The notes: generated by a model from the letters alone, not told the origin. A stretch of DNA of 64,000 nucleotides from Desulfosporosinus sp. FKB (GCF_002196705.1 NZ_NADJ01000038.1:365420-429419), one strand, 5' to 3'; positions 53,515 through 63,483 are shown, numbered from the stretch's first letter. Program-made: numbers and translations.

Positions 53515-55632
53515 TTACTCGAAACTAGCCGACACGCGATCTCCGGGATGGAGGGCCGTCGTAAATTCGGCCTCCTGCCCGTTTACACATAATTTTAGAG
53601 AAGCCCCTTTCGGCATCTCATCCGGGAACTTAACGTAAGGCAATAGATCTGAAAGAATCGGCATCTTTTTATAACCGTTAACTCTTAAATCCATTCCGTC
53701 TTCGAGTAACTCGTTATCTGAGACGGGTTTTCCATGAAATAAGATTTCAACAACTTGGGAAGGGTATTCAAATTCTTGACCATTAATCGTAAAAATCAGC
53801 GGCTTTGGTTGGAGACTCAATTCGCCAACCGTTTTCTGTTCCTGACGAACCTCGATAGAATCTCCATCTCGGATCGGGCAGATTTCCTCAATAAGACAAC
53901 CATTAACCAGTAACTGCCGTTCCAAAACAATTTTCAGCACTTCCCCATTAGCTTTAATGGTTAAGGTTACAGGTGCTAAAATTGGCTCTTTAAACAGAGT
54001 TTTCTTTTGCTCTAATAAATTTTGCAGATTATCATTTGAAATATAGGTTAACTTATAGCCGTCTTGAATTTTATCGTCAATGTTTAACACCTGATTATTT
54101 AAATAAACCCGGGGCAAAAAGTCTTCCCGCCTGCCATTCCAGAAAATCCATTTCTTTTCAAAGGGAGGCAGAATTTCACCGGTGGTCACCTCAGCATCTT
54201 TGCCGGGGAGGCCGGGCATGAACTCAATATGGTCTCCGCTGTTCAACGTCTGATCAAATCGGCCCGGTCGTGAGTTAACCGTCAATTGGGCCGGCCGCCC
54301 CATAGTTCCCTTGATTATCCGTACTTCTTGATTCCATTCAAAGGTTAGGGCAGCCCCCGGTTTCCCGACAAAGGAACGAGGAGATATTCCCGCAGCAAGC
54401 AGAGCCTCGGCTACCGTTGTCAATTGCACCTCAAAAATTGGTATCGGTATGTTGTTGACAATTACTGTGTAATACTGAAGTCCGGTTCCTTCAAGTGCGG
54501 ATATACCAATCCCTATAGGAGTTATACTCTCCGGCCCCTTAAGACCTTTTTCCCCTTGAACGTCCTCTAAACGTTCGCGAATTTGAATTCCAACGCGTTT
54601 TGGGGAAATTCCTAAAACTTCTGCTAACATTTTGGGGAGCATCGGCGTTAGACTTCCTCCGCCAATAAGAATAATCCCTTGAGGGACCTTTTCATTTAGT
54701 TTTGTGATTTCCTTGGCTATATTTTGGGTCAGTTTACTGACGACAGGTTCAATCACCGTTAGTACTTCTTCCTTAGAAACAGTTACCTTGTTACCGAGAA
54801 AATCTGCAAATTTTAATCGAGACTTAGTACTTAGCTCCCTCTTGATCTTTTCACCCACTTTAAAATCAAGGAGATAATGCTCACAAATGGCTTCTGTGAC
54901 CTCGTCCCCAGCCATCGGCACCATGCCATAAGCAAAAAAAGATCCTTCCTGAGTCAGGGCGATATCTGCTGTCCCCGCCCCCACATCAACAAGCGCCAGG
55001 TTCAGGCGCCGCATATTCTGAGGGATTGCTGCCTGCCCTGCTGCAATAGGTTCTAAAGTTAAGCTCATCATTTCTAAACCAACTCGGCCCAGAACCGATA
55101 CTAAACCATCGACAACGGTTCTGGGCAAAAACGTGGCGATCACTTTAACTTTGGCCTTTTTTCCCCGCTGCCCGATGAGATTGGAAATCTCTTCTTCTTC
55201 GTTCCAGCAGGCAATAGTGCTATATCCAACACAATGATATTGATCTGAGTTATGTTCACTGGTTGATATTAATTGATGCAAAGCTTGATGGACTGCTTCT
55301 AATTCCAAAGCCAAGATCGTTTCTTGTTCCCACCGCACAGGCAGCAATTCCCGACGTTCGGCGCTGGCAATTTCTGTACGCAGGGCCCTGCCGGCTGCGG
55401 CAACAGCAACTTGTTTAAGGCTTACATCCAACGTTTTCTCCAGAGTCTCTTTAACAGTGCTGACGGCTCGTGCCACTTCATTAACATCATGAACTTGCCC
55501 GTCATACATAGCACGCTGGCGATGTTCAATACAGGCACTTGCCAGAATTTCATACCCTTGATCTTGGATTTTAGTCATCACTAACCCCATAACCATTCGA
55601 GTTCCAATATCCAAGGCAAAAATAGGTTCCAT
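53515..55632 (-). CDS. FtsA/PilM-like actin-fold ATPase with repeated beta-rich tail
   Basis: 705 residues. Residues 1-390 carry the actin-fold motifs: FALDIGTRMVMGLVM, LALVDVGAGTADIAL and IILIGGGSLTPML, as in FtsA, PilM and EutJ-like proteins. The rest, about 310 residues, repeats a short unit at least five times: N or NG, 8-11 residues, then GD or GY (NSRPGRFDQTLNSGDHIEF, NGCLIEEICPIRDGDSIEV, NGQEAEFTTALHPGDRV). This looks like a chain of beta-grasp modules. Probably a membrane-associated assembly protein; role unknown. Confidence 0.75.
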   Translation of the reverse strand: MEPIFALDIGTRMVMGLVMTKIQDQGYEILASACIEHRQRAMYDGQVHDVNEVARAVSTVKETLEKTLDVSLKQVAVAAAGRALRTEIASAERRELLPVRWEQETILALELEAVHQALHQLISTSEHNSDQYHCVGYSTIACWNEEEEISNLIGQRGKKAKVKVIATFLPRTVVDGLVSVLGRVGLEMMSLTLEPIAAGQAAIPQNMRRLNLALVDVGAGTADIALTQEGSFFAYGMVPMAGDEVTEAICEHYLLDFKVGEKIKRELSTKSRLKFADFLGNKVTVSKEEVLTVIEPVVSKLTQNIAKEITKLNEKVPQGIILIGGGSLTPMLPKMLAEVLGISPKRVGIQIRERLEDVQGEKGLKGPESITPIGIGISALEGTGLQYYTVIVNNIPIPIFEVQLTTVAEALLAAGISPRSFVGKPGAALTFEWNQEVRIIKGTMGRPAQLTVNSRPGRFDQTLNSGDHIEFMPGLPGKDAEVTTGEILPPFEKKWIFWNGRREDFLPRVYLNNQVLNIDDKIQDGYKLTYISNDNLQNLLEQKKTLFKEPILAPVTLTIKANGEVLKIVLERQLLVNGCLIEEICPIRDGDSIEVRQEQKTVGELSLQPKPLIFTINGQEFEYPSQVVEILFHGKPVSDNELLEDGMDLRVNGYKKMPILSDLLPYVKFPDEMPKGASLKLCVNGQEAEFTTALHPGDRVSASFE

Positions 55633-55774
55633 GGTTTCACCTCTTTTGGAATAAATTCGACTTTAATTGGTAAAATCCTTCTAAAAATAGACACAAAGAA
55701 ACCCTCATATACCTCGAACAAGTACAAGAGAGTTTATCGAGCGTTAAGATTTACGTACAGATTCACCTTAGCAT

Positions 55775-57187
55775 TTACGTTAAGATATACCGTTCGCTGC
55801 CATAGGCCTCGATGGCTGATTTTTTAGCTTCATAGCCGGGGCGTCCCATTAAACCATAAGTACCATTTTTGCCTTCCTCTACCCCTGGTTGATCAAAGGC
55901 ATTGATGTTGAGCAGTTCACCCATATAGGCAGCTTCCCATTCCAGAAGAAGAAGTAATTGCCCAATATTATAGGGAGTTAAGGCAGAAAGGATAATTTTC
56001 AAATGTTGCCGACCCGCCAAGGTTAAGGCATATTCGGTAGCTTTTTGCTCAGCAAATAAAAGCTCCTCTAAGGTTTTCCCTCCTAAAAACCGAATATCTT
56101 CCGGTAAGGTTAAATCCATAGGTATTTTTTGAGTTTCTTGGAATTTTTCCAGATTTAAGAAGGTAATAACCTTATCATCCGGTCCCTCAGTATATAATTG
56201 AATCTGAGAGTGTTGATCCGTTACTCCCAGGGCCTTTACCGGTGTCTGCCCCAAAGTAACCTCCTTCCCTAACCGATCATAACGTTTGCCTAAACTCTCT
56301 GCCCATAACTGAGCATACCAATCAGCCATTGTTTTCAAGCCGTCCACATAGGGCATAAACACTGAGATATTTTTTCCTTTTTGCCAGGACAAATATGACA
56401 GGGCTGTCTTCAATTGGGCAGGATTAGCAAATGCTCCCTTTGTTTCCCTAATTCGTCGGTCCATCTCTGCAGCCCCTGCTAAAAGTTGTTCGACGTCGAT
56501 TCCGCAGATCGCCGCCGCCAAAAGACCAACTGGGGTCAGTTCAGAAAATCTTCCTCCAATACCTGAAGGAATGACAAAACGTTTAAATCCTTCCTTAAGG
56601 GCTATAGGCAAAAGGTTGCCTTTTTGTTGGTCTGTAGTAACAACGAGATGATCAGCATAACTTTCTCCGCAGGAACGACGCAAGTAATCTCGAACAATGA
56701 GGAATTGAGCCATGGTTTCTGAGGTATTTCCTGATTTGGAAATAACATTGTAGAGAGTTTTTTGCGGATCAAGAATTTGATCTAGCTCTCGAAAACGAAC
56801 CGGATCAATATTATCCAAGACATAAAATCGAGGCCGGCCAGACCGCTTTTCCGGTGTCAATTCGTTGTAGTAATAATGATTTAAGGCTTGCTGGACCGCT
56901 AAAGGGCCAAGCGCTGACCCTCCTATGCCCAAGACAACAAAGTTCTCGAATCGAGAGGCAGCTTGATCAGCATAATCACAAAGTTCAGGAACCTGGCTAA
57001 GCATTACCGGCAAAAGAAGAGAAAAATCCAAGTTTCCCGATTCCCTCCGGGCATGCAAGGAATTTTGAGCCTCGTCCAATTTTGCTTGCAATCCTTGTAA
57101 ATCTTCTTTGGAAAAACCTTTAGGATTTTGAGACGAATACATCATTCCTGTGTAATCGATGCAAAGTTTGGATGTTTCATTAGCCAT
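55775..57187 (-). CDS. pgi: glucose-6-phosphate isomerase
   Basis: 470 residues. Substrate loops GIGGSALGPLAVQQAL, ISKSGNTSETMAQF and GIGGRFSELTPVGLL; the catalytic Glu and Lys/His are in this region and in DQHSQIQLYTEGPDDKV. Converts glucose 6-phosphate and fructose 6-phosphate. 66 bases after pfkA, same operon. Confidence 0.93.
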   Translation of the reverse strand: MANETSKLCIDYTGMMYSSQNPKGFSKEDLQGLQAKLDEAQNSLHARRESGNLDFSLLLPVMLSQVPELCDYADQAASRFENFVVLGIGGSALGPLAVQQALNHYYYNELTPEKRSGRPRFYVLDNIDPVRFRELDQILDPQKTLYNVISKSGNTSETMAQFLIVRDYLRRSCGESYADHLVVTTDQQKGNLLPIALKEGFKRFVIPSGIGGRFSELTPVGLLAAAICGIDVEQLLAGAAEMDRRIRETKGAFANPAQLKTALSYLSWQKGKNISVFMPYVDGLKTMADWYAQLWAESLGKRYDRLGKEVTLGQTPVKALGVTDQHSQIQLYTEGPDDKVITFLNLEKFQETQKIPMDLTLPEDIRFLGGKTLEELLFAEQKATEYALTLAGRQHLKIILSALTPYNIGQLLLLLEWEAAYMGELLNINAFDQPGVEEGKNGTYGLMGRPGYEAKKSAIEAYGSERYILT

Positions 57188-57253
57188 TGCAAAACCTCAT
57201 CTCCACAAATAATTTATCCAAGCGACTCGTAGACTCCCACTTCTACCCATCCG

Positions 57254-58225
57254 TCAAATTGACAACTCATTAGCCAGATCATAAAGTTCGCGATTTAGAG
57301 GGCGACGAGGGCCATAAGCATCATCAAGAGGCCGGGATACTACAGCTTGATTAATGTAAGCTGTCATACGATTCGTTTCATTGGCCATGAGAATTTCAAC
57401 GGCCTTCCCTCCCATTGCTGCAGCAATCACGGCATCAAGAGCACTGGGATTTCCTCCGCGCTGCAAGTGCCCAAGAACTGTAATCCGGGTTTCAAAGCCT
57501 GAGCGGGTATGCAATTCTTCTCCGATTTTGTAGGCGCTTCCTACGCCTTCCGAAACAAGGATAATACTATGATTCTTACCCCGTTGATGACTTCTGAGTA
57601 ATTTGTTGCTGATTTCATCCAAATCATAGGGAATCTCCGGTACCAGAATCGACTCTGCGCCACAAGCCAGACCCGCCTGGAGGGCAATATTCCCGCAGTT
57701 TCGTCCCATAACCTCAACAATAAATGTCCGGTCATGAGATGACGCCGTATCACGAATTTTGCTTACAGCATCAACGACTGTATTCACTGCAGTATCAAAG
57801 CCAATGGTTAGATCTGTTCCGGCAATATCATTGTCAATGGTGCCCGGAATCCCAACTACCTTGACTCCTTGAGCTACAAGGGTTTGGGCACCTCGAAAAG
57901 ACCCATCTCCCCCTATTACAACGAGGGCATCAATCTTTCGTTCCTGCAATTGAGCTAAGGCCTTCTGTTGTCCGGCTGGAGTCTTCATTTCCTCCGAGCG
58001 GGCAGTTTTCAGGACTGTTCCTCCCCGTAGAACGATATCCGCTACGGAACCGATACTCATTTCCTGGATTTCGCCGTGAATGAGTCCCTCATACCCTCGA
58101 TGAATACCAAAAATCATTAGTCCGTGGAAAATACCTTTACGAACAACTGCTCGAACAGCAGCATTCATTCCGGGGGCATCCCCTCCGCTTGTAAGCACCC
58201 CAATTCTCTGAATCGACCCTGACAT
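57254..58225 (-). CDS. pfkA: 6-phosphofructokinase
   Basis: 323 residues from ATG at 58225, with CAAAGGAGTGATCC upstream inside the end of the DnaA-like gene; a longer start at 58243 is in that RBS. GVLTSGGDAPGMNAAVRA, VIGGDGSFRGAQTL, GTIDNDIAGTDLTIGFDTA and PFK signature RGGNPSALDA are intact. ATP-dependent, allosteric type. The gene is probably translationally coupled to the DnaA-like gene. Confidence 0.93.
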   Translation of the reverse strand: MSGSIQRIGVLTSGGDAPGMNAAVRAVVRKGIFHGLMIFGIHRGYEGLIHGEIQEMSIGSVADIVLRGGTVLKTARSEEMKTPAGQQKALAQLQERKIDALVVIGGDGSFRGAQTLVAQGVKVVGIPGTIDNDIAGTDLTIGFDTAVNTVVDAVSKIRDTASSHDRTFIVEVMGRNCGNIALQAGLACGAESILVPEIPYDLDEISNKLLRSHQRGKNHSIILVSEGVGSAYKIGEELHTRSGFETRITVLGHLQRGGNPSALDAVIAAAMGGKAVEILMANETNRMTAYINQAVVSRPLDDAYGPRRPLNRELYDLANELSI

Positions 58226-58229
58226 AGGA

Positions 58230-59207
58230 TCACTCCTTCGCAATATCTTTAAACTTATTTTTTATTTCTTGATAGCGGTTAAATAATTCCTGATCCTCAA
58301 GCAACTTTTCTTCCATTTTCTTATAGGCCGTAATAATGGTAGAATGCCGCCGCTTAAAATATGAAGCGATGGCTGGATATGAGAGCTTGCAAAGGGTTCG
58401 CATCGCATAAATTGCTAATTGCCTGGCCTCGTTGACAGAAGACTTCTGAGTTGAGCTAATAATTTCCTCAAGAGTAAAACCCATGACTTGAGCCGTTGCC
58501 CACAGGATGTTTATTGGGCTTATCTCTTGACTCTGTTTCCTGACCTCCTCTTGCCAATAGGATAGAAAGCATTGCTTACTAAGTTCATCGTTATGATATT
58601 CCGCATATTCCAAAAACCTATGAAGGACTTTTTGCGCCTCGGTGAGACCTTCTGTTCGCTGGGCAATCATTTCTGGAATTACGGGATCCATTGAAAGCAA
58701 TAAGCGATGTGAGTATTCTTCCACAAAACCTTCCACCTCATAGCCCTGAGGCTTATTGATGGGGATGACAATTCCGCTTAGTAAACGCGACGTCAAACGG
58801 TCTCCTAAAAAGTTCAGATTCAGCATATCAGTTTCCAAAACCGCTACCATCTTACCTCCTCTTTGAACGATGTTTTCATAAGTAAAAAGAATTTCTTCAA
58901 TCGTCTGCTTTTTTCCGGCTAAACATTGCAAATCGTCCAAAAGCAGCAAGGATGCAGCGCGATAGTATTGGCGAAACCGGGGGAGCTTACTTTCCTGTGC
59001 AGCAAAAGCATATTGACGGGAAAAGGATGTAGAATCGATTAAAATACTCCCCTCTTTTTTCCTGTTTTGATTAAGGAAATTTAAAAGGGAAGACTTGCCA
59101 ACACCCGGCGGCCCGTAAATAAGCGTCATGCTTGGCGCAGTTTCGAGTTCGTAATGCTTCATGAAACGCCACGCCTTTATATTAAAATCGCTTAAAAACC
59201 AGTTCAA
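58230..59207 (-). CDS. DnaA paralogue lacking domains I-II, in an operon with glycolysis genes
   Basis: 325 residues, TTG start with AGGAGAGG upstream. A DnaA-type AAA+ domain: Walker A YGPPGVGKSS at 32-40, Walker B LLLLDDLQCLAGKK at 87-100, arginine finger near DRLTSRLLSG at 136-145. Residues 228-325 are a DnaA domain IV with KSSVNEARQLAIYAMRTLC, but the recognition helix reads KRRHSTI where DnaA has GRDHTT, so D is replaced by R. The N-terminal DnaB-binding domain is missing. Role not known; could regulate rather than start replication. Confidence 0.8.
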   Translation of the reverse strand: MNWFLSDFNIKAWRFMKHYELETAPSMTLIYGPPGVGKSSLLNFLNQNRKKEGSILIDSTSFSRQYAFAAQESKLPRFRQYYRAASLLLLDDLQCLAGKKQTIEEILFTYENIVQRGGKMVAVLETDMLNLNFLGDRLTSRLLSGIVIPINKPQGYEVEGFVEEYSHRLLLSMDPVIPEMIAQRTEGLTEAQKVLHRFLEYAEYHNDELSKQCFLSYWQEEVRKQSQEISPINILWATAQVMGFTLEEIISSTQKSSVNEARQLAIYAMRTLCKLSYPAIASYFKRRHSTIITAYKKMEEKLLEDQELFNRYQEIKNKFKDIAKE

Positions 59208-59285
59208 GCGATCCTCTCCTTTTTTATCATCGATATTAAAATGTCATTGTTAGCCTATGCTGGAAATTCAATGTCCATTCCCAAG

Positions 59286-60185
59286 TTATTTAGGGTCTAG
59301 CCTTTGAAGGGAAAGGTAACGATAACACTCTTCGGCTATATATGATAGTGATTTATTACGGCGGGTTAAAAGATAAAAACCACGTTCCAGACTCAAATCC
59401 TTGACAGATAATTCAACCAAACCTGATTTTTCGCCTTGTTCAATGGCATGCCTTGATAAAAATGAATAGCCCAATCCAGATCGAACAGAGTTTTTAACGC
59501 CTTCCGTGCTGCCAACTTCCAGAACGATATTGAAATCATGCAAATCAAAACCGTGTTTAGCGAGAGCCTCTTCAAAAGCACGGCGATGTCCAGATCCATT
59601 CTCTCTGATCACCATTGGATAAGATTTGAGTGTTTGAAGATCAGTGCTCTTCTTTGAATGTAACGGATGATCCCTGGAAACAAGTATGACCAGTTCATCT
59701 TTAAGCCAATATTCAGACGTTAATTTTTCAGTATCGAAGACCGCGCCTACAACAGCAAAGTCTACCTCGTGGTTTAAAACTTTCTCAGCGATCTCCAGAC
59801 TATCTCCAATCGTTAATTTAAAGGTTATATCAGGATAGGACCTGCGGAAATTTGCTAAGTACGTTGGCAGTAAATATTCACCTGGGACATTAGAAGCTCC
59901 GATATGTAGTTTCCCACTCATAATTCGTTCGGAATTTCCAATTTCTTCTATCAATTCTGTCCAAGATTCCAGCATATGTTTTGAATGGCGATAAAATAGT
60001 TCTCCCTCTTGAGTTAGGACAAAGCCTTTCCCTTTGCGATTGATGAGTTTGACACCGCCTAATTTCTCTTCGAGGGCTCGCATTTGATTCGAAACAGCAG
60101 GCTGACTAATCTCTAATTTCCGAGCAACAACCGTGAAGCTCTCCTCTTCAACCACTTGAACAAATAAACGCATTAGATCGAACAT
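59286..60185 (-). CDS. LysR-family transcriptional regulator
   Basis: 299 residues, AGGAGATAG upstream. N-terminal HTH (FTVVARKLEISQPAVSNQMR) and a periplasmic-binding-like effector domain (GASNVPGEYLLPTYLANFR). The region GASNVPGEYLLP is like that of CysB/CysL and selenium-associated LysR proteins, so sulfur or selenium control is possible. Upstream of the DnaA-like gene on the same strand. Confidence 0.85.
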   Translation of the reverse strand: MFDLMRLFVQVVEEESFTVVARKLEISQPAVSNQMRALEEKLGGVKLINRKGKGFVLTQEGELFYRHSKHMLESWTELIEEIGNSERIMSGKLHIGASNVPGEYLLPTYLANFRRSYPDITFKLTIGDSLEIAEKVLNHEVDFAVVGAVFDTEKLTSEYWLKDELVILVSRDHPLHSKKSTDLQTLKSYPMVIRENGSGHRRAFEEALAKHGFDLHDFNIVLEVGSTEGVKNSVRSGLGYSFLSRHAIEQGEKSGLVELSVKDLSLERGFYLLTRRNKSLSYIAEECYRYLSLQRLDPK

Positions 60186-60225
60186 AACTATCTCCTCTTA
60201 GAGGGAAAAAGAGGGCATAGCCCTC

Positions 60226-60747
60226 CTATTCCGCGTTATTGGTCACTTTCTTCATTCGTTGGTCTTCAAGAGGTTTATCGGCACGGTCTCTTGACACATT
60301 AACAATTCGGTCAACTTCCTCAAGGCCCTCAACAACCTTTCCAAAAGAAGCGTATTGTCCGTCTAAATGACTTGAGGTCTTGACCACAATGAAGAACTGG
60401 GAACTGGCTGAATTAGGATTGGCAGTTCGAGCCATGGATATAACACCACGTTCATGCTTTAAATCATTCCTAAATCCATTGCCCGTAAACTCCCCTCGAA
60501 TTGTCTGTTTGCTTCCGCCCATGCCTGTGCCATTGGGGTCTCCGCCTTGAATCATAAACCCGGGAATAACTCTATGGAAAATAAGGCCATCATAAAATCC
60601 TTGCGCTACAAGAGTTATAAAGTTCTTGACCGTTTCCGGTGCTATTTCCGGAAATAGTTCAATCTTAATAGTATTACCGTTTTCCATTTCAATAGTAACC
60701 ATCGGATTTTTAGTTTGTTCTAAATCTTGTGTACTTTCATTTGCCAC
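60226..60747 (-). CDS. cyclophilin-type peptidyl-prolyl isomerase
   Basis: 173 residues, GTG start with AAAGGAGG upstream. FHRVIPGFMIQGGDPNGTGM, FFIVVKTSSHLDGQYASFGK and the catalytic R are present. No signal peptide, so cytoplasmic. Speeds proline isomerisation in protein folding. Confidence 0.9.
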   Translation of the reverse strand: MANESTQDLEQTKNPMVTIEMENGNTIKIELFPEIAPETVKNFITLVAQGFYDGLIFHRVIPGFMIQGGDPNGTGMGGSKQTIRGEFTGNGFRNDLKHERGVISMARTANPNSASSQFFIVVKTSSHLDGQYASFGKVVEGLEEVDRIVNVSRDRADKPLEDQRMKKVTNNAE

Positions 60748-60843
60748 GAGAGCAGCCTCCTTTATGTTTATCCTTTAAATTATACCACTTGAGTTAATTT
60801 TAGCCTAATCCTCAAAGAAATAACCTCGGGGGAGCGATAAAAA

Positions 60844-60909
60844 TTGACATTTCTAAGATCATATATTACACTCCTTATTGAAACAATATTACATTAAGGA
60901 GTGTGTCCC
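60844..60909 (+). promoter_or_regulatory. inverted repeat and promoter region of the metal transporter
   Basis: TTGACA at 60844-60849 and TACACT at 60867-60872 are spaced by 17 bases. A perfect 10-base inverted repeat, ACACTCCTTA (60868-60877) and TAAGGAGTGT (60895-60904), covers the -10 and the RBS. It could be a Fur/Zur-type operator or an mRNA hairpin. Confidence 0.5.
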
Positions 60910-61815
60910 ATGTCTCCCAAACCTATCTACGTCTTTTGGACTATCGTACTTGTTTCTTTATTACTAGTCAGTGGCTGCAGTACACAGGCTCCAGCGGTTT
61001 CGACCCAGCCTAAAACGGTGGTTACTAGTATCTCTCCTATTGCGGATCTTATCAAACAGGTGGCGGGCGATAAAGTTAACGTCATTAATTTAGTGCCTGC
61101 CGGGAGCGATCCTCATGAATTCGAGCCTAAACCCTCAGACGTTCGGCAAGTTGCTGCTTCCAGCATCTTCTTCGCTAATGGTCTAGGTGAAGAAGTGTAT
61201 TTAAATAAAGTGATTTCCAATGCCGGTAATCCCAACCTCCGTACAGTTGTGCTGTCAAATGGCCTAACCATATTAGGCAAAGATCAGGGAGGAGAAGGCA
61301 ATCCCCATCTCTGGCTCGATGTGCAAAATGCCAAACAGTATGTTGAAACAATTCGTGATCAATTATCTCAGACTTATCCGGAAGATAAGCAGTACTTTAC
61401 TCAAAACGCTGCAGCGTATCTTACGAAATTGACGGAGCTTGATCAATGGATTCGCTCCCAAGTTTCCAGTCTTCCGCCAGAATCACGAAAGATGGTCGTC
61501 TTGCACGATGCCTGGAGTTATTATGCCAAACAATACGGCTTAACTTTCGTTCAGCCTTTACTGCATACCGGCGAAGCCGAACCCTCGGCTAAAGAGTACG
61601 CTGATTTAATCCAACTTATCCATGCACAAAAGATTCATGCCGTATTCAGCGAAGCAGGTTTTAATCCGAAGTTAGCGCAACAGTTAGCCTCAGAAACTGG
61701 TGTGAAATTTATCGACAATCTTCATGATGATACCTTAGGGGATACCCCGGACTCTAATTCCTATATTGCGATGATGAAAACGAATACCACAGTCATCGTT
61801 TCTGCTTTAAAATAA
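60910..61815 (+). CDS. znuA: zinc/manganese ABC transporter substrate-binding lipoprotein
   Basis: 301 residues from ATG at 60910, 8 bases after AAGGAG; a GTG at 60901 is inside that RBS. Lipobox LLLVSGCSTQ. Metal ligands lie at H in SDPHEFEPKPSDV, H in NPHLWLDVQNAK, H in VVLHDAWSYYAK and D in HDDTLGDTPD. A cluster A-I protein; zinc or manganese cannot be told apart by sequence. Confidence 0.85.
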   Translation: MSPKPIYVFWTIVLVSLLLVSGCSTQAPAVSTQPKTVVTSISPIADLIKQVAGDKVNVINLVPAGSDPHEFEPKPSDVRQVAASSIFFANGLGEEVYLNKVISNAGNPNLRTVVLSNGLTILGKDQGGEGNPHLWLDVQNAKQYVETIRDQLSQTYPEDKQYFTQNAAAYLTKLTELDQWIRSQVSSLPPESRKMVVLHDAWSYYAKQYGLTFVQPLLHTGEAEPSAKEYADLIQLIHAQKIHAVFSEAGFNPKLAQQLASETGVKFIDNLHDDTLGDTPDSNSYIAMMKTNTTVIVSALK

Positions 61816-61837
61816 CGTAGAGAGTAGGCCTAAAACC

Positions 61838-62641
61838 ATGTCTGATAGTTTTGTCATAGAATTTGATCACTTTAGCCTCAAGTACGGCGATCGGCAAGTC
61901 CTTAAGGATATTCATCTGCGCATCCCTAAAGGATCCTGTATCGGAATCATTGGGCCTAACGGATCTGGAAAAACGTCTCTTATCCGCAGTATCGTTGGCC
62001 TCAACAAACCTTATCAGGGAGCAGTCCGCGTCTTTGGCGAACGACCTCAGCGCTCCTGGCGCCGCCGGCACCAAATCGGATATGTACCCCAGCTCAAATC
62101 CATCAACAAAGAATTCCCTATTTCCGTCTATGAAGTAGTCATGTTAGGCCGTGTCGGACGTCTCGGGCCTTTACATTTTCCCAGAAAAGGAGACCATCAA
62201 GTTGTTCAGGAATCCCTCAAACGCGTTAAAATGTTGGAAATTGCTGATCGTCCAATTGGCCAGCTCTCGGGGGGGCAACAACAACGAGTATTTATAGCCC
62301 GTGCTCTGGCCCAAGAATCAAAACTTTTGCTATTAGACGAACCTGCAACAGGACTCGATATTCCAACCCAGCAAAGTATTTACGAACTGCTCGAACAGCT
62401 TCACGAAGATGGAATAACAACCCTAACCACCACTCATGATCTCTTAGCTTTGGATTTTCACCACTTTGGCCGAATTCTTTGCTTAAATGAGCAAGTTATT
62501 GCCTTCGGACCACCTGAAAAAGTCCTGACACCAGCAATATTAACCCAAACATTTTCTGGACTTCCTTGGCCCCATCAACTCGTCGATGAGGATTCTCGTC
62601 TTTCGATTAAGGAGGATTCTATTTCATGCACTTGCTCTTAG
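61838..62641 (+). CDS. znuC: metal ABC transporter ATP-binding protein
   Basis: 267 residues. Walker [10 protein letters not shown], signature LSGGQQQR, Walker [13 protein letters not shown] and the H-loop THD are intact. Ends in a short cysteine tail (CTCS). Overlaps the permease start by 16 bases. Confidence 0.9.
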   Translation: MSDSFVIEFDHFSLKYGDRQVLKDIHLRIPKGSCIGIIGPNGSGKTSLIRSIVGLNKPYQGAVRVFGERPQRSWRRRHQIGYVPQLKSINKEFPISVYEVVMLGRVGRLGPLHFPRKGDHQVVQESLKRVKMLEIADRPIGQLSGGQQQRVFIARALAQESKLLLLDEPATGLDIPTQQSIYELLEQLHEDGITTLTTTHDLLALDFHHFGRILCLNEQVIAFGPPEKVLTPAILTQTFSGLPWPHQLVDEDSRLSIKEDSISCTCS

Positions 62642-63483
62642 ACCCCCTTCATTATGCTTTTATGCAAAACGCTTTTATTGGGACTGTGGCAATTGGTATA
62701 TTATGTGCAGTCATCGGAAGTTTTGTTGTCTTACTGCGTCTAGCTTTCATTGGCGAAGGATTAGCCCACGGCTCTCTTGCAGGCTTGGCCATAGGTTACC
62801 TTCTAAATTGGGATCTCTACCTTGCTGCCAATTTTTATACGGTTGGTCTGGCGCTGCTCATCGGATTTGTCCATGCAAAAGCTAAGGTCACGCTAGATAC
62901 AGCCATCGGCATTATTTTCTCAACCTCAATGGCTTTAGGAATTGCTTTAATTAGCAGTATGAAATTTTACACAACGGATCTTACAGGATATCTCTTTGGT
63001 TCTGTTTTGGCCATCACGCCTTTTGACTTAAGAATAATATTAGGGGCATCCGTTCTTATCCTGTTAATTATAATTCTATTCTTTAAAGAATTTGTCTTCT
63101 ATGCCTTTGACCCGGAAATGGCTGAAGTTGCAGGCTTATCGCGAGGGATCCTTCATTATTCGATGCTCATCATGATCGCAATTACTGTCGTCATTGCCTC
63201 GCAGACTGTAGGGATTATATTGGTTACTGCCCTCTTAATCATTCCTGCTGCCTCAGCACAACAATGGACTCATTCCTTAAAAACACTCCTTCTGTTTGCT
63301 ATTATCTTTGGTCTAACCAGTGCCGTAATTGGCCTTTATATTTCTTACTACTTCAACGTTGCCTCGGGTGCAAGTATTGCCTTAACTGCTGCAGTAGTTT
63401 TCTTAGTTAGTCTTATTTTTTCAAGGGAACGCCAACCGCTTAGGCGAAGCTTTGGGCTAAAAGAAACTATAAAGAAACTATGA
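62626..63483 (+). CDS. znuB: metal ABC transporter permease
   Basis: 285 residues with about eight TM segments; GSFVVLLRLAFIGEGLAHGS and TVGIILVTALLIIPAASAQQ are typical of ZnuB/MntB-type permeases. Together with the two upstream genes it imports a divalent metal. Confidence 0.88.
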   Translation: MHLLLDPLHYAFMQNAFIGTVAIGILCAVIGSFVVLLRLAFIGEGLAHGSLAGLAIGYLLNWDLYLAANFYTVGLALLIGFVHAKAKVTLDTAIGIIFSTSMALGIALISSMKFYTTDLTGYLFGSVLAITPFDLRIILGASVLILLIIILFFKEFVFYAFDPEMAEVAGLSRGILHYSMLIMIAITVVIASQTVGIILVTALLIIPAASAQQWTHSLKTLLLFAIIFGLTSAVIGLYISYYFNVASGASIALTAAVVFLVSLIFSRERQPLRRSFGLKETIKKL

